Below, piece by piece: positions 1-11,641 of a DNA stretch of 64,000 nucleotides. This DNA is from Limnomonas spitsbergensis (Eukaryota; Chlorophyta; Chlorophyceae; Chlamydomonadales). Each line of letters starts with the position of its first letter. The first letter of the stretch is position 1. The position numbers and the translations under genes were made by a program. Where the stretch lies: positions 806,001 through 870,000 of the forward strand of contig JAYJMM010000112.1 in the NCBI GenBank assembly GCA_037349105.1. The letters run 5' to 3'. The notes beneath the pieces are model-generated. The model searched no databases. It was not told the DNA's origin and saw only the letters and a list, made by a program, of their open reading frames with translations.

Positions 1-127
1 TTATTTTGTGTCAGTCTGTATGGATGGGCATGGTAGCATGCACATTCAGCAGGAAATGTCTCAACTGACCAGGCTTGTCTAACGAGACACAACCCGGTTT
101 AAATGAGGTCCATCCACTCAGTGAGCC

Positions 128-233
128 ATCTTCACTTCATTGACCCCATCTCCTTTTTATGTCTGCCCCTTTTTAGTTAGGCAGCCACGCGGCCGAGCCT
201 TTTTGAGCAGGGCCCAGAGGTGTAACGTCATTG
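128..233 (+). mobile_element. 5'-truncated LINE 3'-end stub
   Basis: Only the last ~100 bases of the LINE family described at 15452-17007 are present, ending in the shared terminus AGAGGTGTAACGTCATTG. A 12-bp target-site duplication with one mismatch flanks it (actcagtgagcc at 116-127, actcactgagcc at 234-245). No coding sequence is left. Orientation follows the shared 3' end. Confidence 0.7.
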
Positions 234-604
234 ACTCACTGAGCCTCCAGCGTAGGCCCCAAGAATGCACACTGAAGTTGCCCCAGTTTTTATAGCGTTC
301 GTGAGTAATGATGTCTTTAAGGTACCGTCTTTCTGGTGCAATGGTACGGTTCCCACTGGGCGTACGTTTTGTGGTCAGGCTTGGCACCCATCATTGCATC
401 TCTAGTCCTATGGCCTGACCCTGTGGGTCGAGACATCAGGGATCATCTCTCAGTCGCCAGTGGTGCAGGATTGCTATCAAGCTTCAGACATTTGCATCAT
501 TGCATCCGCAAACGACAAAGCTCTTTGATTCGAACTTTGTTCCCAGTGGTGCTCAGTGCTGAATCGTGGTCTCATAATGTGGCAGCCAACTGCTCAGCAC
601 GACA

Positions 605-3353
605 TCATGCCGTCTCCTGCCCCTCAGCCAGGCTCCGCAGAGCCCTGCCAATCAGCTCAAAGCTCGTGAAGGTCAAGGCAGCAGCTGGTGTTGTCCGTAG
701 GAGGTTGGTGGCACCTCCGCGGTAGAAGCCCCGAAAGCCATCCTCCAACCAGACAGTCCTGGACAACAGCAAGGCACAATTTGCATTGGTTTATATGATC
801 TTACAGGCCAGGGCCCCGCCCTCCCAGAACGTTTCAAAGTCAGTTCAGAAATGTACTTGGCGTTATCTCACCGCTGGACTTTCGTCATAGTTATACACAT
901 TCGGGTGATTTTAGCACTGGCCTAAGCTGTATTTGAGCCACCCAATACCAGTGAAGGAATTGGCATCTTAAAGATGTTTCCTTTCCGAGCAATACGTCAA
1001 CCTCCCAAGCCAAACAGACAGTGACAGCTATCATTGCATGCCTTCAGCACACGCGAGAAGAGAGTTGCAGGGCACTCTTCAAATATTTCCCTTAAAACAC
1101 GAAGTATCTGCATCGGTCCTGTCCACATCCCCAGACACAGAAAGGACACATTGAAGACACAGGTGGTGGTTCCAGTGTTTTACAGAATGGCCCACCCTTT
1201 CTCCACGCACCTGCATGCCAAGGACAGTCCTTGCATCGGCCCGCTGCCGGACACGTGCATGTAGGAGCGAACCACCTGAGAGGGGCGCAGCAACGTCTGC
1301 GTGAGAGCGTGGAAATAAGGGGCAGATGACAGGCAGTGCCGCTTATACATTTACACCGCACGCAGTAACAGTGTCATCAATGAGTTAAGGATCGGCTGCA
1401 TGACGCACATACCTCATGGGGGTACGTGACCGAGCTAGCCACCACTTTGCTTGCTGCACTGCTGATGACCAGCTCAGATGGTGTTAATTCGTTTGACGAG
1501 CGTCCCGAGCGCTCAGCCACGACAGTCTGTGTTATCATGGAGGAGGCAAGCCTGTTAACCGAAGTGCATAAGCTGGCAGTGCACAAGGATGTAGGGTGCT
1601 GGAAGTTTCGAGAAAACATGGACAAGCTAGAGAGGGCATCACTGTGTGCCATTAGGTCAGTGAATCATCGAAAGGCAAGCTTGTACAGGGTCGCAGCGCG
1701 GGTACACTTTACCTTGAGATGTTCATACAACGGAAACTGGATCGCAACATGTAAAACGCCCATCAGGGAGGGAACGAGACCGCTGTACAGGCCTCGTAAG
1801 CCCTCTTCTCTTGTTATCCTGTTGTGGAGCGGGCACATGAAAGCACTGAGGCCTTGGCACGCCCTTTCCAAGCGCAAGTAATACCATATGAGGATCACCA
1901 GCTGGCCAGTGCAGACATGCAAGCACTCTGGATAGGGTGGTGTGTTCGCATGTTTGCATGCACCACCCTGTTGCTCAGGCTCACCTTGACAGTGCATCGA
2001 ATGTGCCCTTGTAGGCCAGCAGATTCCTTGGTCTGTTTGCCAGGGGCATGGTCTGCGTTTGCAACCTCGTTTTGATGACCCAGAGTGGGTTCGTCACAAG
2101 TAGGGTGGCCACACCAGCACTGGCAGCAGCAGCCATGTGGATAGCTGGTGTTGGAGCGATCCTTTCACCTGAAAAGTGTCGACGGGAGAGATAAGCAGAG
2201 TCGCCTCAATGGGTGAAACTCAGGAACCCCCTGAGACCATGGATATTAATGATGGCCTCTTCATCTGGTCATTTCAAAGGGAGGCTAAATTAAAAGGTAT
2301 CTCATTCAGGAGCCTACAAGGAAGGATGATCAGGAAGCCTGCAACACTGACCTCCCGGGCGTGTTGTGAAAGTCTGCTTCAACTTATCGTAGACAGTGAA
2401 ATAAATCTGCAAGGCCGGAGCATTTGAAAGGTTGGAAAAATAGGTCAGAGAGCCCAGCAGATTGCACGATAATATTTTAAAGCATTACATGTCATGCTTT
2501 GCACCATGCAAGCCATGCATCATCTTTGCACCGTCGCTGGTTGAGGCCTACATTGCTATAAGACATCGCCAAGAGACCCCTTACCGCCCAATTAGGAAGG
2601 AGTGCAACAAGCGTGGGTCCCAGGCCTCTGTACAGCCCTTTCAAGCCCTCCTGCTTGGCGATATCCGTCAGTCCCTCTGCGTGCAGCATCAGATAAGTGC
2701 ACGACAAGCGAGGAACAGAGGCTCCGCCACAAAAACTCACTTGCTATACCGCCACCATGACGTTCAGAGATGCGCTGCACCTGTAGCCTAGTCTTCAGAA
2801 CATCTAGCGGGCACACAAAGGTGGCCGTCAAGCCACCTGCGCTCATGATGCCATCCGTGTGAAGTGAGCATAGTCAGCGCGAGTGATGAAGTGATCGAAG
2901 AGAATGCGGCTTCATGCTATCTTATCCTTTACCATGACGAAATACACAGGGAATACACTTGAAACAAACACGTAGCTACACTGTGCTTGAACTGTAAGAG
3001 CTTGCGATAGACCATCATCCGCCAAAGATGTGCTGCAGTGGCCTAGTGAGCATGCCTAGTGAGCATGCCATTGGCTCTCAGGCAACGCAGAGTGCATTTG
3101 TATCTCAAACTAGCATGTGCATTAAAGCGTGCAGAAGTTGGGGTCCCCATGATTTGCAGTTTGGAATTTGATTTCTGCAGTTCCAGAGGTGAACCAGAGA
3201 ATGTTTGTTGGGCTGTCGGGCTGCCATGTGAGATCGCTATTTCTGACCGTATCCCCTTATCAACTAAATTGACTCACCTGCAATAGCTCCAGAAACTGCG
3301 TTTATCACTTCATTCTGAATGTTTGGATTCTGCGGATAAGACAGATAGCCCAT
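605..3353 (-). CDS. NDT: Mitochondrial-carrier-family NAD+ transporter (NDT type)
   Basis: Six-helix SLC25 carrier, closest in recalled motifs to plant/yeast NAD+ (NDT/folate-like) carriers that exchange NAD+ for adenine nucleotides across organelle membranes. Exons, in minus order: 3278-3353, 2741-2836, 2585-2676, 2352-2406, 1985-2168, 1713-1818, 1413-1526, 1211-1275, 605-758; all phases agree and give ~313 aa, the usual length. The three repeat signatures are visible: [13 protein letters not shown] in repeat 1, [13 protein letters not shown] in repeat 2 and a degenerate [14 protein letters not shown] in repeat 3, with [15 protein letters not shown] and [18 protein letters not shown] between them. 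The LLPNW motif is typical of the NAD+/folate subgroup. The start is uncertain: I chose the in-frame Met at 3353 (MGYLSYPQN); a further upstream exon cannot be excluded. Substrate is inferred from family resemblance only. Confidence 0.85.
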
Positions 3354-4202
3354 GTGGATCCATGTTACGAGATCAGCAGATTGAGGAGTGATGGCATGGG
3401 CATGCTCAGAAGCATGTATAACCTTATCTGTGCATGTTTCGATGCATGTCTCTTGCTCATGCATATTGCATTTGCATCATGCGGGCCCCTCATGCATGTG
3501 CTTGCCCACCATGCAGCGCAGGAGTACCCTCCCAGGTGGCCAATCAGTTTGATACTATTTGAGCCGAACTTTGAAAACCCGGATATCGGCGGTTGTCTCG
3601 TCAATGGATTCACAGACGTCTCAGTTCCCTACTGACAGTCACTGCGACGGTTCAGTGCCACTGAGATTCTGCTGTGCAGCGACTGGCAGTGATTCTGGAG
3701 TTAATCTCCGACGGAGAGGTATCGTTTAAAATCTATTGGTTATTGAATGCAATGGAGGTGAGCAAGGGATGCGGAGACGCTGATAGATGATGATATACAA
3801 GGCCTCCTCCTCGCATTCAAGTGTGCCCTAGGGTATGCCGGCGGGCACACTTCATATTTCATATCCGACGCACTCGTCGTTCGTTAACGCTCTCCGCAAC
3901 GCTCTAGCATTCACCCAAAACATTCAAAAACTTGAGACTGATGGAGCCTCCATACATTGCAAACTGATGAGTTGCCTGACAGACGTAGCAACGAATTAGG
4001 ACATGACAATTATTTCGGGCCTGGCGCTGCTGTGTGCCGTCCCTCGGTAGTAAAATACCACCTGGACAAGTGAGGTGGTCCTGCATGCAGTTTACCATGG
4101 TCTCCACCTGTATGCCGCTCCTGAAGTGCTCAGCCATGACTCCATGAGTCCATGGCATGACCATCACAGCATACATCACTGGGATTTCACACACATGTGA
4201 GT

Positions 4203-4592
4203 CAAGGTAGCACGATATAGTCTTTGGGGCCATCATATGATATCTGATCAGCAATATGATATGATACAGTAAAATATGATATTATATGGTATCAACTTCT
4301 CCATGCATGGGCATGGGATAACGTGGAAAATGTGAAAGCATGGACGCATGGTGACCCTTGGGCCGTAGGGACTAGGGGTCAGTGGGAGCGCTCGCATGCT
4401 GCCTGCTGCCATGTCAGTATGTATGTGATTGGGGTCAAGGGTAAAGCACCCGCCGAATGCTTGGACTCGTCCTTTGTCAATTCTGCAGTTTTTAGGCTAA
4501 ATATTTGTTTTGCTTGCAAAATATTTAAATATGATATGGTCAAAACACCATATTATATTCATATCATATCATATCTATATCGTGCTACCTTG
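4203..4592. mobile_element. Non-autonomous hAT-type DNA transposon (MITE), 390 bp
   Basis: Perfect 18-bp terminal inverted repeats (CAAGGTAGCACGATATAG at 4203-4220 and its complement at 4575-4592) are bounded by a perfect 8-bp target-site duplication, ATGTGAGT (4195-4202 and 4593-4600). An 8-bp duplication with a CA-starting terminus is the hallmark of the hAT superfamily. AT-rich ATGATAT repeats lie inside both ends and resemble subterminal transposase-binding repeats. No transposase ORF is present, so it must have been moved in trans. The perfect termini imply a recent insertion. Confidence 0.92.
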
Positions 4593-5148
4593 ATGTGAGT
4601 GTGAAACAATAGCGGCACATCCTGGTCATCACTGAGAATTCTACCCAGTGGGAACTGCATCTGATCACTTTCATCAGGCCTGGGCCTGCAAACATTGTGC
4701 AGCCTTCACCAGGTCCGAGCAAGTAGGCCATGCGCATCTCAGGAGCTTCACTCTCGTACTCTGCTCCTGGTCTTATGGGTTGCAATGCAATGGGTTATCA
4801 AATTGACATCGATAAGCAATTAAAGTGGCTGCTTTTAGTTTGCACTGTCTGGCACTTCCGGAAAAGGTCTTTTTTGGTGGATGTTTAGACGCAGTAGCAA
4901 GTCCCACGGCATGAGGCACGACAGCTCACAAGGAATGATGATAAAAGCATACCGGTCATGGCATGCCCTCTCATGGGTGGTTTTTCCATGCTGCCTGTGG
5001 CAGAAATGCCCCCACCCTGCCACCTGGCCCAAAATCAACAAGCCCCTCGCAGCCCTCCACCTTCTGAAATCCCCTGTACCAAGATGCAGACAGAGCTGAA
5101 ACAGCCACTCAATATTCACACCTGACTGATTCCCCTCGCTGACAGGCA

Positions 5149-5655
5149 TCACTTCATGCTGCGCCATAAACCAACGAGCCTATCCGGACATGCGGCCAGG
5201 CACTGAAGCAGCAGGCCGATGTGCATGGCCGATTGGCGGCCAGGTCTGCTGCCCCCTGGGCGCAGGTGTGCCAGTGGGCCATGTATCCATTCTCGAGCTA
5301 GACTGACTACCGATGCTACGAGCAGCCATGGATCTTGAGGGTGGCAGGGCCCTTGTAAATCTGCAGATGTACCTCGCAGCACGCCTGCATGTTCTATAAC
5401 AGGATAAAGGCTCCGCAACAGGGAGGCGAGCTCCGCACCCTTTGGTCTGCCATCGGAGGAAGGTAAAGCGTCCTCCCAGCCCTCAAGCATGCTGTTGATA
5501 TCGAAGGATCTAGCTTGCTGCGCCAATGCTGTGTCCTCGCAAGGCAGTGCTATCCGCAGCGTGGCAGCGAGCGCAGCCCTTTGACCAGTCATCAAAGGAG
5601 GATAGGGCGGCCACCCGGCCTGCAGGTATGCGGTGGACAGGGATTCTGTAACCAT
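5149..5655 (-). CDS. Possible coding exon of an unrecognised gene
   Basis: A 168-codon open frame on the minus strand has balanced composition and a plausible splice acceptor (gttacag) just inside its upper end, near 5646. It would encode an Ala/Leu-rich, helical-looking segment with Trp-containing motifs (AGWPPYPPL, LEGWEDALPS, LAREWIHGPL). I do not recognise the family. Candidate neighbouring minus-strand exons at about 5030-5080 and 4620-4785 could not be joined with consistent phase. It could be one large exon of a diverged gene interrupted by the hAT element just downstream, a gene relic, or a chance ORF. Confidence 0.35.
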   Translation of the reverse strand: MVTESLSTAYLQAGWPPYPPLMTGQRAALAATLRIALPCEDTALAQQARSFDINSMLEGWEDALPSSDGRPKGAELASLLRSLYPVIEHAGVLRGTSADLQGPCHPQDPWLLVASVVSLAREWIHGPLAHLRPGGSRPGRQSAMHIGLLLQCLAACPDRLVGLWRSMK

Positions 5656-7795
5656 CCAAATAACCTATGAGAGGACATTCACTATACCTGGATCCTTTGA
5701 TCTAACTGGTAAGAACGCTACAAATTCAGCCGGGAGCTCTGATGGAAGGGGTGAGACACTGAGACGCCTTCCAATAGCAGAGCAGTCAACTGGGAGCTAA
5801 CATGTCACAAGCAACGGTGGTCACAAGCGGCAATGCCGTTGTCGGGTTCATTGTCAGTGGTGTGGCCTGGCGTGCTTGCGTTGCATGTCGACATGTGTTC
5901 TTTGGTCTTTCAATTTGTTTGCGTGGAGTACCTTGTCGACAAATTTCCTGTCAAGCCGGACTTTCCCACCCCAAAATAATATACATGACAACTGTCAAAT
6001 CGGACACCCCATGCAGCAGCAATGTCACCCCATGCAGGGCCTCACGAGATTGAGGGAGGAAGGGAGGGAAGGAGACGGAATGTTTTGCACCAAAAATTGT
6101 TGGCATTTCGGGAGTGTTGACATGGAGGTAGCATGTGTGTACATCAGGCGATGCTGGGATGTGTGGTGTGGTTCAAGTACTGCATGTACAACAGCATCTG
6201 CCGTGCATTGCTTGCTGTCTTTCTTTTTGCAACATCTTTTGAGGCACCCGCTAACAGCTGTTGATACGTAATGGCCCGGTTACAGCTTTGAATCATGCAT
6301 GCTGCTTGCCCCAAGTCATTTACAACCTTCGCAATTTGCATGCAGGATGGCTGCTGAAACACTGCCTACTTCGGAGGCATAAGGAATGTCGATGACAAAA
6401 TATCTTCATACGGATTATTGATTCAGAATTGTCTTCAGCTTCACCAAAAGCAGCAGTCCACGCAAATTCCAGATTTGCACCTGCATGGCCTCTGCTTTGG
6501 CATCTTAACCTCCACGCTGCCTTTGCTTGCATGGCTGTGGTAGCCTGACGTCATTATGATAGCACATGTGAGTAGTTGCACAGAGAGCTGGTGAGGCAAG
6601 AATGCACTAAAACTCCCAAACTATGAATTATATGTCCCTGACACAACTATTAAGTTGAATGCTAGATTAATGCCTAGATACCAACAACAATTTTGGCATG
6701 ATGTTTTGCAGTGTTTTTTTTGGATTTGATTTCAGCAACTGCTTCCGCTCGCTGTATCCCAGCATGTGGGTCCCAGTTCGTGCTCTGTTGGATCAACTAC
6801 GATGACGTTGATGGCGACTTCTTGTACGTGAACAGCTGGATCCTCTTTTGCAGCCCATTGATGCCACTGCTTAATTTATACCCCCTGTTTATACTGTTTC
6901 AGATAAAGAAGAATTCAAAGGCTGGCGGGGCTCGTGAAGCAAGCACCGCTGCTTGGGGCACCACCGCACCAGTCATAGGTAGGACGGTCAAGGTCGGTAT
7001 GACTCCAGCCATCCTGTGATCTGGGTCGGGGTATGGGGTCAAATAGGGGTACCACAAAGACAGGTGGCGCATTGTCGCAAGGGAAGTGAATGCCGTGGTG
7101 CCATGCCCTACGCTCGTGGGTCCTTGTAGCTAGTGTGCAAAGGAGACATGTATCTGTCTCCTTTTCACACCTAAGCGAGGGGGGGGGCAATTAAATGGAA
7201 TACAACTCATCATCAAAAGTTGTAGAGCTTGACGAGAGCTTTCCATATCTGGTCTTAAAATTGTTTTTGGCCAAGGGGGCTTGGAGATTTGGAGGGTCAA
7301 AGTGGGGGGTAAAAAAAAGGCTTTTTTGGAAATTTATTATCTTTTTTGAACATCAGATTGAGACGATAGCTACACCGTTGCATTCCTACTGTCATTTGCT
7401 ACAGATATGCATCATACAACATTCCACACAGAATGCCAGACCCCTCTTGACATGCAATTTTGGCATGGGGGGGTCTCATGGCTCCGGAACCACATGCACC
7501 GTTGTGTGTACACCCAGTATGGACTCACACGGTGTAGCTGCATTGGTAGTTGCATTGGTAGTTGCTATGAATGAAGCAATGAAAACCTGCTGTGAGCATT
7601 GTTTGAAGGTCTTAAAATTCACAGACAACCCAGTGGCCCTGAGCAATCACCAATAGGGGAAAGGGGTGCGAGGTGTCGACCCTTCACGTCATCTTCAGCT
7701 TCCTGCTAACCCGGCTGGTGGGGGTCCCTGGTCAGCTTCCACCAGGTTCTAGCCACAGCTTAAGCATGTCAGCTGAGTTTCCGTACAGAGCCAAG
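5656..7795. other. Gene-free, repeat-bearing stretch
   Basis: No ORF here has splice context or a recognisable motif. The sequence is AT-richer than its flanks and carries homopolymer runs (7100s-7330s). The only structure I can name is the 7196-7275 segment, which has a second copy at 10300-10372. A 153-codon plus ORF at 7195-7656 looks like a chance frame through repeat DNA. Confidence 0.5.
7196..7275. repeat. Dispersed repeat, copy 1 (partner 10300-10372)
   Basis: About 70 bp centred on TAGAGCTTGACGAGAGCTTT (about 7210-7270) recurs at 10312-10372 with ~80% identity by eye, both copies preceded by a G-run (ggggggg) 30-40 bp upstream. The two copies flank the LINE copies at 7.8-10.2 kb. Probably a piece of an unclassified transposon; no ends were found. 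Confidence 0.5.
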
Positions 7796-7796
7796 C

Positions 7797-8699
7797 CTAC
7801 TTTACTTCTACAACGCATTGGTCGCACCAGCAGCACAGCACGATAGCCCACTCATGGCAGCAGACATGGCGGCCGACATGCAGCTCGCTGTCAGGCAACG
7901 CACCGGAGGGCGCAATCGGTGCAGTATATTGCTAGGTGCCTTGCTGAAGCTGGAGCTGGGATCAGCCATCCCCAAACTGCGTCAGACAGCGACTGACCTG
8001 CTACCTGTCAGAAAGGTGTTAGCGCTAGTTGATGCAGCATACAAGCGGGCGCAGCTTCATGCAGCTAGCAGAGGGGACCCCAGAAATCCTGCCACTGAAT
8101 TTGCGGCCACTTACCGCACCTGGTTTCAGTCTACGGCGGGTGCCGTGCGCCCGTGCTGGCGCAGGCCAGGGGCCGCACCAGCCGAAGGGAGTGTGCTTGC
8201 GTGCGCACGAACTTAAGGCTGCGGCTTGGCGCCGTCAGCAAGGCTGACACTCCAGGACGGCGCAGCGGTCAGCACCGTGGCAGACGGTGCTGCCAGCGAT
8301 GTTGGGCTAGGGGCGACAGCGAGCATGTGGACGATGCGTTGCATGCATGCTTTCAATGCCCCAGTGTGTAGGGTCAACTTAGGGAGCGGGGATGGGGAGG
8401 ACCTCCGAACGGTGCTAGAGACTTCTTCCAGTTGTACAAGGGCAGGCCTGGGTGGGATGCCTTGGCTTTAGTGGACGATGTGGTAGATATCTTTGAGGCG
8501 TAGACGTTTTTCAGAGGCTGGCACTTCCTTTGTCTTTCTTTTCTAGCCTTTTGTCTGTCCCTTCACTTAATTTCCCATTTTTTTTCTTTTTTTTCCTGTC
8601 CCCAGGTGTTTGTTTCGTTCTGTCCTTTCTAGCTTTTAGTTAGGCGCCCGCGCGGCCGAGCCTTTTTTAGCAGAGCCCAGAGGTGTAACGTCATTGACA
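7797..8699 (+). mobile_element. LINE 3' fragment (degraded, no clear TSD)
   Basis: Coding-like similarity to the 15477 LINE frame begins at the segment TTCTACAACGCATTGGTCGCACC, which corresponds to CTTCTACAATGCAGCGGTGGCACC of the other copies. It runs through the region rich in Ala (LALVDAAYKRAQLHAAS), a Cys-His remnant, then a T-rich 3' untranslated part ending AGAGGTGTAACGTCATTGAC. Several frameshifts break the frame, so this is the oldest of the larger copies. I saw no target-site duplication. Confidence 0.75.
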
Positions 8700-8961
8700 T
8701 GGAGTCAGCCCACCCTGGTCAGGAGCTGAAGGAGGCAGATGTGACGAGATATTCCATCAGCGCTGGGAAGTAAAAGAGGGTGGCGGGCAAGGAGCTCCGC
8801 GCTCAAGTTAGATGATAGTTTGATGCCACTTGTGCGTGAGTCCCCTCGTTTCTGGAGCCTCGTGGTCTCTAGCGAGGATAGGTAGCTGGCGGGTGGTAGC
8901 TAGAGCAATGGTATATTATTTTGTTTCACCGCTTGACATTTGTGAATTACCTACTTTTATC

Positions 8962-10202
8962 AGCGACGTGGTGTGGGCCACCAGCCACCTTCGGCCGCGG
9001 CAATGTCTCTCAAGCAAAATGCAGTGCAGCTTGCCTCAGCACCTACGCCAGGCTGCGGGGCTACCTGCATCAGCCGCCAGTTAAGGAGTCCTGAGAGAGC
9101 TGCAGCTCCAACCACTACAGCGAGACTGGTGGACCCATATCCTCCGCTTCTACAATGCAGCGGTGACACCGGCGGCACAGCAATACAGCCCTCACATGGC
9201 TCAAGCCATGGCAGCAGATATGCAGCTTGCAGTCAGCCAGGGCACTGGCGGCCGCACCTGGTGCTCTGATCTGCTGGGTGTATTCGAGGAGCTGGAGCGG
9301 GGGGCAACCACCCCCACCTTGCGCGAGGCAGCAGCTGCCCTACAGCGCCTACCCGTCACAAAGGTGTTGGCACTCGTTGACGCAGCCTACGAGCAAGCAC
9401 GACTGGACGCAAGCAGCGGTGGGGACCCCAGGGACCCTACCACCGAGCACAGATCTGCGGCGACCTACCGCGCCTGGTTCCAGTCCACGGCGGGTGCCGT
9501 GCTGGCGCAAGCCAAGAGCTAGTCAGAGGGAGTGTGCTTGTGTGTGCATAAATTTGCAACTGCAGCTTGGCGCGATTAGCACGGCTGATACCAGAGGACG
9601 GCGCAACGGTCAGCGGCGAGAGGCACGCTGCTGCCAGCGGTGTTGGGCACGGGGGGATAGCGAGCAGGTGGAGGATGCGCTACATGTGTGCTTCCAGTGC
9701 CCTAGTGTCAGGGAGCAGTTATGGGAGCGAGGGTGGGCACTGGGCAGGTCCTCCGGGCGTTCCCACTAACTTCCACCAGCTGTACCAGGCTGAGCAGGGG
9801 TGGGATGCACTTGTTTTTGTAAACTGTGCTGTGGGCATTGTTGAGGGTCAGTCTCTATGGATTCTGAGACGCCGGTGTCGTTTGCCTTTCCGGCCCTCCC
9901 TTTTGTTGTTGTTGTTTGCCCCCTTTTTAGTTTCTTCTCTTCTTCCCTCTGATCAGGGCGCCCTCGCGTCCAAGCAGGGGTGGGATACGCTTGCTTTTGT
10001 GGACTTTTCTTTTTTTAGAGGCTTTGTTGAGGGCTACTGACTAGTGGAACTCAGGTGTTGGACTTGGTCTTCTTTGCCTTCCCGGCCTCTCCTTTTGTTC
10101 CTTTCGCCCCCTCTTCCTGTTAGTTCCTTCTTTTCTCCCTTCTGAACAGTTGGGCACCCACGCGGCCGAGCTTTGAGCGGGCCCAGAGGTGTAACGTTAT
10201 TG
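8962..10202 (+). mobile_element. 5'-truncated LINE with target-site duplication
   Basis: Nearly identical to 15759-17007 but truncated further at its 5' end, starting at GCGACGTGGTGTGGGCCACC. It carries the reverse transcriptase C-terminal extension in pieces (frames 9163-9522 and 9567-10040), including the Cys-rich tail CCQRCWARGDSEQVEDALH. The 3' terminus is GTGTAACGTTATTG. A 13-bp duplication with one mismatch brackets it: acctacttttatc (8949-8961) and acctacatttatc (10203-10215). The 3' UTR contains an internal duplication of the segment around AAGCAGGGGTGGGATACGCTTG. Confidence 0.85.
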
Positions 10203-10299
10203 ACCTACATTTATCGACACCATTAGAAGGGCACTGATGAGCTTATTGAAATTGACCCCCCTCCCGAGGGGGGGAGCGAAGAAAAACTGGAAAAAATCC

Positions 10300-10372
10300 A
10301 TCCTCGAAAATGATAGAGCTTGACGAGAGCTTTTCATATCCTGTCTTCAAAAGCTTTTTGGCCCAGCGGTGT
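10300..10372. repeat. Dispersed repeat, copy 2 (partner 7196-7275)
   Basis: Second copy of the TAGAGCTTGACGAGAGCTTT repeat, continuing into CATATCCTGTCTTCAAAAGCTTTTTGGCC. Same orientation as copy 1. Confidence 0.5.
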
Positions 10373-10617
10373 TTAAGGTACAAAGAGCCAAACAATGGGG
10401 ATTTCGCGGATCGACAAAGCATTTATTTTGCAAAGAACATCTAAACCCCGAGAAGACTGCATGATAAGAAGATCTCACTGCACAGGTAGGGCCAGGGCTT
10501 TCCAACGCCCCCCTTTGCATGGTCAATGGTCGACGTTAAGAACCCGGTCAACGCATGTCACACTAGGAGGGGGTGGGTCCAAGCAGGGGTCCAAGCCCCT
10601 AAAAACAAAAAAATCTT

Positions 10618-10653
10618 TTGGGAGGGTATCTTGAAGCCGAGATACCCTCCCAA
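10618..10653. repeat. Perfect 14-bp stem, 8-nt loop hairpin
   Basis: Arms 10618-10631 and 10640-10653 are exact complements (core GGGAGGGTATCT and AGATACCCTCCC) around the loop TGAAGCCG. It sits in gene-free DNA between the LINE cluster and the E2 pseudogene, inside G/C-homopolymer-rich sequence (ggggg and cccccc runs at 10250-10880). It could be an arm junction of a foldback element; nothing suggests it is a transcription terminator of a gene here. Confidence 0.7.
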
Positions 10654-11641
10654 GAGTCCATAAGTGCAACTCCCATGTCAAACGGATGAGCTTTGGAGAA
10701 TTACGGGGCATGAGGGGCCTGATATTTTCGCCCCCCCACTCGCCCACCCCTTCTTTAATTCTGGTTTTTTACTAATTAAGGTTTTCTATGTTCTGGAGTC
10801 AGGGGTGGGGGGGGAGCCACTGAGCCAGGGTCGTGTCACATTTTGTTATGATGCGGTGTCTGGCTTTTTTTGCCCCCCCCTCACACCTGAGTATCATCAG
10901 GGGTATTATTCATCTGAATCCGCAAATCCTGATATTGGATGCAGCAAATGCAGCCCCAGGGTTACTCGGTGACCACAGACGAGGCATTGAAGGTTGTAAG
11001 GCATCAAAGGCAATCTATCTAGGACAGGCGGACAGCCACACGAACGATGTTGCTGTCTGGATGCAAGAACTCGAGAGTACTGGTAAGTAGACGATTAGAT
11101 GAATACCCTGGGAAATGCATGCGCTGCATTGCAATACCTTACACCCCAGTCTGGACTGCACATGCAAAGCAAGAGACCGAGAACCATGGAATCATCCGCT
11201 AGCAGAAATTTGCCATGAGGAATCTAATCTGCAGAAAAGGAGAAGTTGATATAGTATAAAAAAACATCACATTTCGGCACGGAAGTTGCCATTCATGCGC
11301 AGGATCCATGCGCCCACCGTGATGACCGTCGCCTCGTTTGAATTTCTCTAGCGCTACCGCACACAGTTCTCCAGACATTTTGGTTATGTACGCCAATTTC
11401 CACTCCGTCAGCACATACGGTATTGTAAACGCCTTCGATTTCTACGCCAGCCATCGAGCTAGCGGACGTCGCGGCGGACCCGGTGCGGAGACTACCCGTG
11501 CGGAGACCCTGGTTTATGCAGAGAATTTCCCGGGGTTCAGCCGTTTAGGTGTTCGCCTTTTCGATAACGCTCGACGACGACGACACCTTTCAACACATCG
11601 ACAGAGGTAGACACGGGCCTTTTCGACAGTTTACCATTCTG
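10654..11641. other. Intergenic, no supported gene
   Basis: Low-complexity C- and G-runs extend to about 10880. A short open stretch at about 10899-11087 ends at a good donor (actG|gtaagt) and might be an isolated exon or transposon relic, but I could not attach it to anything. 11330-11641 is the probable promoter and 5' UTR of the E2 locus. Confidence 0.4.

Noticed and set aside
3365..3613. Upstream exon for the NAD+ carrier (frame from 3613)
   Set aside because: Joining its donor near 3526 to the acceptor at 3330 breaks the reading frame; the in-frame Met at 3353 needs no intron and gives the normal family length.
3904..4254. 116-codon minus ORF
   Set aside because: Its upstream part lies across the end of the hAT element; no splice context or motif.
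7195..7656. 153-codon plus ORF
   Set aside because: Runs through repeat sequence and homopolymers; composition is not coding-like and no homologue is recognised.
10833..11090. ORF ending at a good splice donor, possible transposase exon
   Set aside because: No partner exon with matching phase and no catalytic motif; left as intergenic.
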